Shown: piece by piece, positions 45,272-57,112 of the stretch
Numbering within the stretch: the stretch's first letter is position 1
Layout: every line of letters starts with the position of its first letter
Source of the DNA: Orbilia blumenaviensis
Taxonomy: Eukaryota; Ascomycota; Orbiliomycetes; Orbiliales; Orbiliaceae
Direction of reading: 5' to 3'
Assembly: GCA_036872755.1 (NCBI GenBank)
Contig: JAVHNS010000004.1
Span: 3,162,001 to 3,226,000, forward strand
DNA: 64,000 nucleotides
The notes under the pieces: generated by a model
Seen by the model: the letters and a program-made list of their open reading frames with translations, nothing else
Database searches by the model: none
Told to the model about the DNA's origin: nothing
Made by a program: the position numbers and the translations under genes

Positions 45272-45634
45272 TCAAGCCAAGCTCGCGAGTGCAAGAGCTC
45301 CAATAGAACCAATAAACTTCCAATATATGAAATCCACATTTGTGGGAAGAAAAAAAAGAGAACCACGCAAACACCTACGTAAGCGCAATAAGAGTTGTGC
45401 TACAGTACCTACTTTCTCAACTTCATCGACTCCAACACTTGTAGTTGAAGGCCCGAGAGAAAGAGTCAGAGCGCTCAAGCGCAACTGGCCACTTTCACAA
45501 ACCGCTGCACTTTTGGCAGAACCCATGGGAATATAACAAGCCATCCCGCAACCGACAGCCTCATCTTGCATCCATGCAGCGCACTTAATACAGCCTTGCA
45601 TCTCCAATTGGACTTCAATTCCTTCTTCAGACAT
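45272..45634 (-). CDS. Possible small Cys-containing protein
   Basis: An ATG-started frame of 120 residues on the minus strand, divergent from F-box member 5 with 140 bases between start codons. The N-terminal half has evenly spaced Cys (GCIKCAAWMQDEAVGCGMAC) and a hydrophobic C-terminal end (FIGSIGALALASLA). I recognise no family. A plus-strand frame overlaps it, so it may be chance; splicing after about residue 75 is possible. Confidence 0.25.
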   Translation of the reverse strand: MSEEGIEVQLEMQGCIKCAAWMQDEAVGCGMACYIPMGSAKSAAVCESGQLRLSALTLSLGPSTTSVGVDEVEKVGTVAQLLLRLRRCLRGSLFFLPTNVDFIYWKFIGSIGALALASLA

Positions 45635-45774
45635 AAAATCCCCTAAAACTACCTAGCTAAGCAGATGGGAAAATTTTCCGCATGATAAACTTCACCAAAT
45701 ATCCACTGCTTCAGCACTTGTTTTTATAGACCTCTAAAAGCCGTCCCCTCACCACCTCAATCCGCCCCCACAGA

Positions 45775-46806
45775 ATGCAACGTTTCCAACGCATTCTAAC
45801 CAACCTACTCCAACTTTTCAGATCCCCATTCACAATCCTCCTTCACCACAGCCTCCTACCATTCCGCCACCTAAGATCAAACGCCAAAATGTCACCCCCA
45901 ACCACAACCACAATATTTTCATTACCTCCCGAGCTCCACCTCCAAATTCTCGCATACCTCCCCTTCTCATCCCACATTTCATTAATATCCACCCATCCCT
46001 TCTTTTATTCACTATTACAAGATAACGCTTTAAAAGCTAAACGGTACTATCCGGCAACCTACCCGGCAGTACATATCCTATTAAAGGATTATACTTTGAA
46101 AATAACCGTTCGAAACGGTGATATTGACTATGCAAGGATCGAGGTGGTGGATAAGATACCCAAGATAGATAGGTTCGGGAAGACGACGGAGTCTTTAGGG
46201 CCTTTGATCGTGGCTTCGATCCCATTATCTCCTAAACATGGGCATAAGTATGATTTTTACAAAAGGGGGGAAGGAGGGTGTGATAATTCGGGTTTAACGG
46301 GGAGTATCCTCGACGACTACTGGCTATGGATCTCACACAGGACGGATCTGCCAGAAACAATGGATTTGAAAAAGTTGGTCGTCTTGCTGAAAGTACCAGA
46401 GGTGGTTGCGAAGAATGATAAAGCGAAGGCACGGCAGTCGAAGGATAAGAGACGGTACTGGAGTACCGAATATCCGTTCCGAATTGCTCGGCCGGATCTA
46501 ATGTCTTCCCTAACTTCAACCTCAAATCGAACCCGACCTTCGTCGTTTTTTCAAACTTCGGGACCGCCGACTGAACCTGCGACGCTGAGGGAGATAATAA
46601 AATTCATTATAAAGAAGGTTATAAAAGACACCGGGTTAAAGAACGAGAAGGAAGTAAAGGTTACGCTGAGAGTTTGTAAATTGGGGGGTGTGGAGGGGTA
46701 TGTGGGATTCACCGGGACGGTGACTGTTGTCGGAGGTGATAATGGCGGCTGGGGGGGGTGGTTGACCCTGAAAGGCAGTGTGTTAAATCTGTTGGGATAT
46801 CGATAG
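45775..46806 (+). CDS. F-box protein, family member 5 of 5
   Basis: The ATG at 45775 gives 343 residues; a second ATG at 45889 (MSPPTTTT) would remove a hydrophobic, basic 38-residue extension and put the F-box at the N-terminus as in members 1-3. The F-box is SLPPELHLQILAYLPFSSHI, then STHPFFYSLLQDNALKAKRY. The middle segment is HILLKDYTLKITVRNGDIDY, very close to member 1 (HRLIFEEYVQIDLHTSKGKI; both are preceded by YYxxxYP). The C-terminal segment is ATLREIIKFIIKKVIKDTG with VKVTLRVCK and a Gly-rich end. Member 1 and member 5 look like the closest pair although they are 20 kb apart. Confidence 0.83.
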   Translation: MQRFQRILTNLLQLFRSPFTILLHHSLLPFRHLRSNAKMSPPTTTTIFSLPPELHLQILAYLPFSSHISLISTHPFFYSLLQDNALKAKRYYPATYPAVHILLKDYTLKITVRNGDIDYARIEVVDKIPKIDRFGKTTESLGPLIVASIPLSPKHGHKYDFYKRGEGGCDNSGLTGSILDDYWLWISHRTDLPETMDLKKLVVLLKVPEVVAKNDKAKARQSKDKRRYWSTEYPFRIARPDLMSSLTSTSNRTRPSSFFQTSGPPTEPATLREIIKFIIKKVIKDTGLKNEKEVKVTLRVCKLGGVEGYVGFTGTVTVVGGDNGGWGGWLTLKGSVLNLLGYR

Positions 46807-47408
46807 ATATAGATTTATAGGCCATGAGTCAGTCTTGTGAGAGATCTGGCTTGTGTACATAATTGCATAATTGCATGATTCTAGAGCTGGAAGTGGGATG
46901 CTGGGAAGGAACACTCGTATTCCATAGAAATTGTAACTATAACTAATATAATCTACCCTAATCATTTACAAGACATTACAAGTATAAAAGACACTGGAGC
47001 ACGGCGATGTAGAGAAGAAAAACGCAATGAAGAAAAGGTCCATCCAAGTCACGGAGTATTATCGTAGAATATCACAGCAAAAAAAGGATGTTTGCGCACA
47101 CGGACAGGAAAGACTTTACAAGGGGATATCGAGACAGAAATATCATAAAGCACCGTAACTCCCCATCACATAGCAGCAAGGCAAAAGAAACGAACACAAA
47201 CGCAAAGAACAAAAGGAGACAGTGGAGTCAAACAAATATAATAAGAAGACTACGAGAAATCCGACTTTTATCCCAATCGTTTCATTCCTTTTCAAAAAAA
47301 AACAGAGAATCCGTCAAGAACCCGACAATTCCTCGGACATGAGATAAAAGACGTAAAACAGGGGAAAATATGATAACCAAAAAAAACCAATTGAAAAAAG
47401 GGTGGGAT
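46807..47408. other. Convergent 3' flanks of F-box member 5 and RAD21
   Basis: Both neighbouring genes end here. A-rich sequence near 47085-47400 carries a weak open frame (47088-47342) without recognisable content. No gene supported. Confidence 0.6.
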
Positions 47409-49428
47409 TTAAGCAGCAATCTGCGTAGGGGGTGCAGGTCCGACCGCGACACCCCCCATCTCACCTTCCTTCTCATCGGCTCCATGTTCAGCCCACTCTC
47501 CCCAGAGTGCCTTCTTGCCTCTGACTCTAATCTCTGCGTCCTCGCCCTGCTTAACAGCGATAGCGTCCTTAGTTGCCAAAACCAAGATCTCAAAGAACAT
47601 CTTCGTCGCATCGATCCTGGTGGTCTGGTTCCTTGGGAACATATTGCTGAACACGACTTCCTCCTTCGTCTGCGATTGACTCTGATTAGATCGGCCAGTT
47701 CTACCGACCGGTTCGGTGAATTTCTCGCGGAGAAGGTGGACGGCGTGTGTAGTTGCTTGGCTGACGATTTCTGCCTGTGGTTCTTGTTCTTCCTCTGGAA
47801 GGTCATCCAATGTTTGCTCGTGGTGGGGTTGGAAGCCTAGACCACCGACACTAGTGTCAAAGGAGTCGTCGATGGCAGCGGGTGCGTTATACTCGAAATC
47901 ATCGGCGCCGGGGATCTGAATTTCATCGCCTTCAACAGTGACATCGCGGGGAACAACGCCAGCGACTTCATCCTCTTCATCAATGTCGAGACGAGGAGAC
48001 TTGTGGGACGGAGAACCAATGCCGGCTTCAGTGTCTGGAGCTTCAGCCTCAAGAGCACGTTTGCGCTTTCTGTCGGCCATCATTTTGACGAATTCTGGCG
48101 AGACAAGTTTAGCAACGTCCGGGTGGACGCCTCGGGGGTAGAAAATGCTGTTCGCAAAGCCATTGGATGCCTGAAGTGCCATAAGAGTGAGCATAGCAGG
48201 ATCACGGTGAAGGAAAAGAGGGTCCTTGAGGATGCGAGTCCTGTCTTCCTGCTGAGCCTTGATCTGCTTAGTTTTCATCTCAGTGGTGGCATCGAACGGC
48301 ACCTTCTTCTTCCTAGCAGCACTGCGAGACTTCGAGGGCTGTGGTTGAACCTCTTCTTCCATCTCTGAAGGGAGGCGGAGAGGGTCGAAATCGCTGATGT
48401 CGAGGTTTCGAACATTACGTTCCAACTCACGTTCACCTTCAGAACCAACCTCAGTGAGGGGAGAGTCTTCGCGGTCCAGGCGGGGAGTAGCGGCGCCGTC
48501 AACAGCAGTCTCATCCTCTGGAATAGCGGGTAGGATGGTGTCATCGTTGATATCAAGCTGGAGGTCATCTTCCATATCGAATGTATCACCTCCCAAACCT
48601 GGGCCTAGATCACCACGAGAGATATCTGCTGTGTCATTAAAGTCCAGTTCTTTCATGGCAAAATCGCCGTCCCCATCACGAGAGAATTCATCGGCGAGAT
48701 CACGGGCCATTGGAGCGTCTCGTCCCATTTCCATTGAGAGCGACGCATCAGCGAATGGGTCGTTATCCGTAATATCCAATCCCAAGTCATCACCAATATC
48801 CAATCCCAAGTCATCTTCAAGTTGTAGGTCGTCCTCTAGGTTTAAGATGTTGTGATTGGCAACCTGAGTGCCGCCACGTCCGATTTCCAATTGAGAGTCT
48901 CCGACAAGGAAGTCGTCGGCATCTCCGAGAGTGATGTCCTCACGACGGGAGACACCAGCACGAGTCCCAACGGTCATAGTGCGATCAAAATCGAGAGGCT
49001 CCGGGAGCAACAGGTCCTGGGCAGAGACGACCTGGTCCTTAAGGATGAGAGAGTCCTTCGCAATGATGGCATTTACCGGCAGATCAACGTTTCCGGGTCT
49101 GAAAGCCTATTTCATCGGTGAGCAAGAGCACGAAACTTGAAATCATAAATCCGAGGGGACTTACCATTTTGATTTTCATAAGAGCCTCGCTACAGTCATC
49201 CAGTAGGTACCTTGCCTTTCGGCTATAGATCCTGACGACACCCAGCAACAGCTGGCCACTCAGCCTAAGCGCCATCGGAGCTTGGTCCTCTCCAACGATA
49301 GCATCGACAGAGGTCTGGATGTTCGAGGTCAAGATGTTTGATTTGGTAAGTTTCCGTTCAAGATTGGCGGATAGCCAGACTCGAGCCAAAGGCCCGGTCT
49401 TGCTAAGAAGAGTTTCGGAGTAGAACAT
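47409..49428 (-). CDS. rad21: Cohesin kleisin subunit RAD21 (SCC1/MCD1)
   Basis: Exons 49428-49165 and 49106-47409 join in phase to 653 residues. The N-terminal kleisin domain is clear (MFYSETLLSKTGPLARVWLS, then SGQLLLGVVRIYSRKARYLL), which binds Smc3. The C-terminal winged helix (about 570-640; FSNMFPRNQTTRIDATKMFF, then EILVLATKDAIAV) binds Smc1. The middle is acidic, with duplicated LQLEDD/LGLDI units near residues 182-200. Two sites match separase cleavage signals (Glu-x-x-Arg, best form Ser-x-Glu-x-Gly-Arg): LEIGR ending at Arg165 and SMEMGR ending at Arg217. RAD21 closes the cohesin ring that holds sister chromatids together and is cut at anaphase. The absence of a Rec8-type layout and the mitotic-like sites favour the mitotic kleisin. 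Confidence 0.93.
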
Positions 49429-52289
49429 TGTTGGTAGTGTTTGATGATGGAGACTATGGTGAAGATGATGTAAATAATGATGATGGCGATGATGATGAGG
49501 GGAGGGATGTCGCGTCTCACAGAGACAGCGGGGTGGTTTGAAGTTGCTCTCTCTTTAGCCTTCTTCAGATAAAGTAGGTATATAAAGCAGGTCAATGCTA
49601 GTTAAGCTGACCGACAGGGGAGGGGGCCTTAGACAGAAGGGGGGTGTCGAGGAGGTTTGGCCGTGGTCTTGGAGAGCAGAGCAGGACGGTGTTCGGGGAG
49701 ATTGGCGATGGGCTCCCCGTTGGCTGGCGACTTTTGCTTTGTTTGGATGGCAACCACCAAAACTGTGTGGCGCGTCATAACAACACGGCAACCACCAAAT
49801 TCCAACACTTCAGCCCGACACCGATCACCACCCTGTCGTCACGACGCATAGTCTCGAGAGGACATGAGTAGCCCCGGCTACTAAGCACTAATCTCTGTCT
49901 CACCTTAGCTACAATACCTCCTCTGTAAACCCACTGAGCGTGCATTACATAGCTTTTACGTATACTCGAGCGTACACTCAGTATACGTATTCATATTAAG
50001 GACTAAATGTACCAAAACCCTCGATCAATGTAGATATTAATCAATTCACCAACTAAATAATATACTCGGTACCGCGGTTCATCCGAAACCAGCCTAGCTG
50101 AACCGACAATAGCCTTCTCTATTTGAAAATTTTATACATTTAAAGATGATTTGATTAACTAGCCCATACCGATCCTTAGGCTATAAACAGCTAAGTTTTT
50201 GCCTACTTACCTAGATAATTAAGTATCTAATAACTCCACCTCAACCCGCACCGGTTGTGACCTACTAGTTTACTCAGTGGAGAGTATTTGGTAGGATTCT
50301 AAGGTAAAGACAACCCGAAAAAAAGTTCGACTGTGTGTGCGTCTGAGTCCCCGAGACCAGGGGTGACCCGAAATAGCCCTCCAAAAAGATATGCGACCGA
50401 CACTATCGATATCTACATACATACATATCGCCCTTCAATTGGGCCTTTGACTCCCCAGGCATCATTGCCCAATAAGCCCCACCCCCATTTTCGCCGGCAG
50501 ATAAACATGAATTTTATCAGGCCGGCCGTAGTTATTTCTGATATATCTCATGAGACAGATAACTATGAGGCGATAGGTGGGGCATTTCGATGGCGCCTAG
50601 AATCGCCAGGGGCCTACAAGTCCCAGTTCTATTACGAGTTCCATTTGAACGATTAGCGTCAAAATCTCAAAGATTGCATTTATACCTGAGGTGGGGCACT
50701 AACTTCCAGATGATCTGCACACCAAAAATCTCAGCAAAGGCACCAACCAATCAGCTTTTGATGCTTGTCGTCATATCGTAGTATCTTGGTGGCATATCGC
50801 GATATCGATACGGAATTTTGGGTGACGGGGTGTAGGTTAGAGGAGTAGAATGACTCGAGTTTGCATTAACAGACACAGGTGAGCCTATGACCAGAATAGC
50901 ATACTCCCGATTTTTGTTATCCCCGAGTATGTATTCGTTGGTGTCGTATCTACCCAAAACCCTAGCTTGCACCATCCATTTTCTAGACAAAAGTACGTAG
51001 TACGCGGTGCCGTACGGTACTACCTGACATTTGATATAAAAACCGACCTCGCCTACCTAAACTTGGTGCGATAGGAGAAAGAAGTGAATGTTTCAGACCG
51101 AGGAGGATTAAGCCGACCTTTTAATAAGAGTATATCTAAGCGTAAATATAATTATATTTTTGTTTTACGTTTCAGCGTCATCTCCGTCCACCATGCTCTA
51201 CGATCAGGTACACTACAGCTATTGTACCTAAATCCTGAGATAAATATCATGGCCTTTCATTGTAGTGCCCTGACTAGCGGACACCATTGAGGCTGGCATT
51301 GTACCTGACATCTTTATTCATTCTTTCATTAGATATTCTCCAAAATCTTGTAGATATACAAGAATATATGTCATAAAAGAATCAAGGCTCAGTTCTAGAA
51401 CCCGCAGGCTTATTATATAATATTCTAGACCATCAAAGATTCTTCCAGCCCAACTGTGGCCAACAGCGAGCCTAAGGCCGGGAATATATAACACTTATGG
51501 TTTCGATAGCACCAGGACCCCTTTAAATTTTGCAGACGCGCATTTAATATATCAAAATTAATATTGTATTCAGATGTTGCCTTGTAACCGGAACTAATTA
51601 GTTACATAATTAAGATACCATGGATCCAGACCTCGGAAGCTCAATTATGTAAGCCCTGAAGCCGTAATATTTGATGTTGATATCTATTCGTTATCTAATA
51701 TGGGGACTCGGCTTCAAAGAAATACCGATTTTGATAGCGATTTGATAGCCTGGACGATTTGATAAGGCACCAAAATAGCCTAAACGCCACCGACCCTTCC
51801 AGACCGCACTGCATCAGTCAGCGCCCAGCCCATGATCATACGACTTTTCTATGTCTTGTGTTGCCGCCACTTCCATTTTCCAACAAACTTCAATACAAAC
51901 GGCTCCCCCGAACACGCGCGAACCTAACGGCTCAGCCGGACGGACGAGCTATGATCTCTGTTTCATGACATCGAGTATCATGATATACACTTTGATGGAG
52001 AAAAAAGGAATCGAATTAATATCGAAAAGTCTCCGAATTGATATCGGGATAAGTTTATAACCCGACCTTTCTTCGAACGTCGTCGTAGAATTAGTTCAGA
52101 AATAGACTGTGGATACCATACCTTACCAACAGAGATATCGTCATCGATCTAGCTCCCGCTTAACTTAGCTTTAACTTCTTCCATATAAAAATTTCCAGCT
52201 CGCCTACCCCGCCTTAGATCCAAACCCACCATTGTACCCCTCCTCCTCGAACATCCAAACAGAGAGTATTACCCACCCATTTGAACAAG
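49429..52289. other. Intergenic stretch, 2.9 kb, AT-rich
   Basis: The left 150 bases are the RAD21 leader. Frames at 49555-49871 overlap on both strands and are G/C-biased but unrecognised. 50000-52200 is AT-rich with no supported gene. Confidence 0.55.
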
Positions 52290-52621
52290 ATGTGCCGCGC
52301 CGCGACCTGCAGTACCTGTAGTAAGTAAAATAATAATAATAATAATACCACACCCAAAGTTTTAAGGTTAGATCAGCTGAGGCTAACGTCCCGCACCCGC
52401 ATATCCACAGACGGCAAGACCTGGTTTGGTACGTTCTCCATACTACCACATAAGTATTCGGAATATATAGCTAATTGGATAATACAGGCTGCGGTGCGCA
52501 CAAGCCCAGTGTGCTAGACCACGTCCCAAAGGACCAATGGTGCACCTGCGCAAAGAAGCCTGAGGACGCCGGGGACGAGTATCCGCCCATGGGATCTATG
52601 CCTTCCTGTACGATTCTCTAG
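52290..52621 (+). CDS. Small conserved fungal Cys-rich protein
   Basis: Exons 52290-52320, 52411-52428 and 52488-52621 join in phase to 60 residues; exon 2 is only 18 bases. The protein reads MCRAATCSTCNGKTWFGCGA, then HKPSVLDHVPKDQWCTC, then an EYPPMG end. Cys at 2, 7, 10, 18, 35 and 37, with His21 and His28, suggest zinc binding. This matches a very small, uncharacterised protein common in filamentous ascomycetes (start MCR, then CGxKTWWGCGxH, VP, and CTC). Intron 1 carries an ATA microsatellite. A GTACGA donor at 52608 could instead splice to an in-phase last exon at 53014-53099, giving 84 residues that end in NEWGGIPKE. Cellular role unknown. Confidence 0.85.
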
Positions 52622-53099
52622 CCCCCCTTCTTTTTCATTTCGTTGGTTTTTCTTAGTAAGCTTCTCTTTTTTTTTTGAGTTTGGTTGATTTTATGAAGAG
52701 TCAACTGAGTTTTCTTTGACATTGGTTTATTTGTGCGAAGTTATAAATTTGAAGAATATCATGCCGCGAATCTGGGGCTAATCGGAGGAATTTTCTGTCT
52801 CTGTCTGTTTTGTTTCCTGTCATCAGAGTCGGCACCAACGACAGGATATACCATACTAGGAATCCGAACCGGAACGTGCTGTTGTCAAGTTTCTTGAGTT
52901 TTTTTTTTTTTAACTATACAAAAGAAAAATATATATCTACAAAAGTGTGTGGACGAAGGTTGACGTTTGATATCTTCTTCCTTTTGATGGGGGTTTTATT
53001 GGGGGGGGGGCAGCACTACGGCCACATGAGACTTCGGAGACCATTGCAAGGGAGCTGTTGAAGGTTCGGAACGAGTGGGGCGGGATTCCGAAGGAGTAG

Positions 53100-56000
53100 T
53101 TAATGTATTATCGAAAATATTTATTTCTTTTGAGGGTTTTTAGATAGGTTTGGCGGATTGGAGTGGAGTGGAGTTCGGCGGATACATGAATGGGATTGAG
53201 AGTTATTTGCGAGAAGTTTGACTCTGTAGACGATGCAATTATTACCCACTAAGTGATTCGTATTAGTGCATATTTCTGATGCTAGTTCGATTGCCATTAG
53301 CACATAATAATTTAATGAGGGATATATTATAATGGCCGATGAGAGAATAAAGCTTATAGTGGTGTGTCTATGGTACATGTATACACCGTCGGTGCAGGCA
53401 GGATATGTGTAACTCTCCTCAAATCCTGTCGGATATCCGAATCCCTCTCTTTGAGTAATTCTACAGGAACTCGTGACTTCCTCTTCCTTTCCTTCTCCAC
53501 AATACACTAACAAGTACTTAAGTCCCGTTGGTATTAATTAAAAACCCGACGGGAGGCATCCGTAACTCTGGGGCCGCCCGGGACCAAAAACACTCCATCC
53601 AGCTTACCATTACCATACTATTAAAACAGGCCTAGCCAGCCAGCTGGTCGTAAAAGCGAGTGAATGGAAGAGAGGGGAGGAGCCGAAGCACCAGTCGGCC
53701 ACCTGCCATGCAATCCAGGGTCGCACAACGTGTGCGTTCCATTGGCTGCAACACATTTTTTTGGTCCAAAGGATCCCTGTCTTTCAGTTACGGGATCATT
53801 ACCCCATAGAATACACGGCATTACCCCTCGATTACTCCATAAAAATTGCGCCATCCGCTCTTCTTCTGTTCTCTTGGATGAGGAGCTCGTATGCACATTG
53901 AGATATCGATGGCTCCTTCTCTTTGGTGAGGGGATTTATCGTTATAGGAGAGGGAATTACTCGCGCGCGCCTCGTTTTTTCTCAAAAATTATTTTTATAA
54001 CATGAAAAAAATTTTATGGGTTGTGGAGTATAGACGGTGATTGTGCATGGGGTCGATGCAGGATGGGAGTCCAAAAGGAAAGCTTAAGCTGGTTGTAACA
54101 AAGCTAGCTAATGCAGACATCCTCTTCGACCCACCTGATCCCCAATCCCAAAGGTTCTTAACAACGTTCTGGAAGCGAAAATTTTTCAACTCTCTCTGCC
54201 TTTCTTTTTGACTTTTGGAGTATGTATTCGCGGTTTTTTTTGTGTCGTGATGTGATGGATGGGGTCATATTAGGTAATTGAGCCCCATTTTTACATTACC
54301 CCCTCATTGTATTGTATTCGAGGCGGGCAGAAGCCGACGTAAAGCGGTTCTCTACCCCCATACTACTTAGCACAATTCAAAACACATCAGAGGATGTTAG
54401 AGAGGGCCAAGAGCTAGCCCTACAGGCGAGAAAGTCAGGCGGAACATTCTAAAGAAAAATTTCTTTTACTAGAGCTCCTTTGCTCCCGATGGGCAGGGTT
54501 TCCCCGGATTTTCGGACGTGTGCATTACTACTACCTAGAAGATGTACTATATACCGACAGCAGAGTTTTCCCTTAGGCTGCTTTTTTTTTTTTTCTCCTG
54601 TAATTTGTTTTTGGTGCCTGGCCTGGTGGACGGTGCGTGCATGCATTAATTTTCTGGAGAGGTTGTCGTGCGTAGACGCAATTTGTATTGCAATATCTGA
54701 CGAGCACGAGCACAAGCACGAGCTCTGGATGAGCGATTTCATAACTTTTCTTTGGGTCAGTTTGTTTCGGGAAAAGTTTTAGGTAATTTGTAGCAATCCT
54801 TATTCCTCTTCCTCCATATTATTGTGATCACAATCCTGGGGAATTTGTTTTTTAGAAAAATTTTGTGGGGAGGGTTCGCACAGAGGACGTTGAGGATGCC
54901 GGGGATGCGGCGATGCCGTTCTTCTACTTCTTGGGTTTTTGCTGGGGGTTAAAAATAAATTTTCTCGTGAGAGGTTTGGGGAGGACTCGCCACTTTGGCT
55001 GGATCGGGATGGTGGCTATGGTGGCTAGGGTTGATACCATCCGGGCTAGATTTCTGAATGACGGCATTTCCTGCTATTCTTTTGAAATGTTTCTGGGTGG
55101 GAGTTCCCTTATCCAGTATTTGTCTGCCAGATCGATAGGAGCTCGATGCTAGTCTGTCTTCTTCCTTATTGTATCAGTATATGCATTCGCATGTAGAGGA
55201 AGAGAGTCAAGTAACGGTATTATTTGTGTATTAATAGCACACCCCGGCCCCGAGGCACACGCACCCACCGGCGGAAAGTGGTCGCCTTTCTGAGAAGAAA
55301 AAAGAAGGTTTGGAGTGAAAAAAGGTACCTGCAGCCCCGATCAGCTGCATCCTTCCTCCTTTTTTCTTTTTCTGTTTAACTGTTGAAGGTCTTGGGTATC
55401 ATCGGGCTGGCTTGTATGCATATTATTACTGTTCACTATCAGACCAGATCAGATCATGGCCGGGCGATTATTATCGTAAACTCTGGAAAAATGTCTATGA
55501 TAGTGAGATGGCAGATATCGCGATAGATAATTGAAGATAAGGATGTCAGCAGAGAAATATTGATATAAAAAGAGGGTAGTATCTTCAGAGTCTGAACTCG
55601 AGAATCAGCCCCCCCTTCATGATATGGCATTTTGCATGACGAGGAATTTCGAATTTCTACATTTAGTATATATGGCTATCTCGACTCAGGAATAATATCC
55701 ATCCTATCACGCACGTCCACAAGCACAGATTCCCCATTCCACCATTCTCGACTCTTTTCTCGGCCTTTAAATTTCTTTCTTTCTTAATTACTTAATAGTC
55801 TATCTGGATCAAATTGTTTTTGTTGTTGTTGAGAGAATTCGAAAGAGTGAGATAGCTATAGCAGGGCAGGATATTAATCAAGCTTTATCTCGCGGTTTAT
55901 CCGAAGAGTTCACCCTATCAGCTGGTCGCTGAACTCACTCGCGGATTGCTGCATTGCTAAGCTGAGTGGAATTCCGTGGGACGAGCACGGTTTTTAGTTC

Positions 56001-57112
56001 TAGATCTGAGCTCGTTTGGGATAGTGCAGTCGAGGTGTACGTGATCCTGTCTTATCCTCTGACTTGACAACTATTATACCATACGCATGCGCATGCTGAC
56101 CTCTGGTTGTATCGTGTACATCGATGTGTAGACACGCTCTAAATTAGTTAATCCGGCGCCGACAAACAGTACAGTAATATCGAGAAAGACCGGTATAGTA
56201 CACAGTAAAAGTCACAGCCAGTAAGCATTACCATCCTCCCGTGCTGCTGCTATTCTGCATATCTGTATGGACAGAGCACGTATATTGCATCGGACGGTAT
56301 GTGCGTCACAGGTGCAGCTGAGAAATGCCAGATCCTCAAAGCTTTTTCTGTAATCCCCCCTGGGCCTCACTTTCGAGCGAGCAAAAATTGCCGGGATAAT
56401 GCCCGAGCACTGCGGCCTGTTCGCTTCGGCAAAGCTCCCGATGCTACCCCGAACTGCCACTGTCCTATACTGCAACCTGATTGGTTTGACTTCCAAAAAA
56501 GGTCGCTAACGGAGCTTGAAGGGGGCCAACAGAACTTCCACTTTCGAGCACAGAATCAATCACGTTGCCCTTTCAGAATCAAAAAGAAATAAAAATAAGA
56601 AAAAGTAAAATATTCTTACCCCGGGGGGTACTGGCTCTTTTTTTTTTGATCTCTCTGTTCATCGGCCGAAGAACGTCTTTGAAGTGCGGTGCCATTACGT
56701 AGCTGGAAACTGGACAGTACAGGTCTCGGTTTCTCTGTCCTAAGCTATCCGGGCTTTTAGTCTTCTTTCTTAAATAGCCACGGCCTTGCCCGTCGTCGAA
56801 GCTTGTTCTGTTCTGCTGTCACTGCCAATTCAATTGTCTTGTTCTTCTCCTTCAAGCTAATAAGCTGCTGATAGCTGATAGAGTGAGAGCTAGTTAGTTA
56901 TAAGCTACCCTCTTCTGCACTGCCAGTAACTGCTTCGTGTAGCACACACGCATTTACATAGTCCAACACATACACTCTCTTTCTCTACACCATCTCTACG
57001 ACCAACTACTCCTCTTCTCCTCTCCCCTCACCTCGTCTTCTTTATCTCTTCTATCTAGTATCTATCCTATCTTCTTCTAAACTAGAACTTTCATAATCAT
57101 ATTACATACACA
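53100..57112. other. Long intergenic stretch, 4 kb
   Basis: I find no supportable gene. Frames such as 53664-54005, 54480-54782 and 56299-56592 (plus strand) have no recognisable content. The last 250 bases are the CT-rich leader of the glutamate dehydrogenase gene (about 56960-57070), typical for strongly expressed fungal genes. Confidence 0.5.

Noticed and set aside
48397..48855. 152-codon plus-strand Ser-rich frame
   Set aside because: Antisense of the acidic RAD21 middle part.
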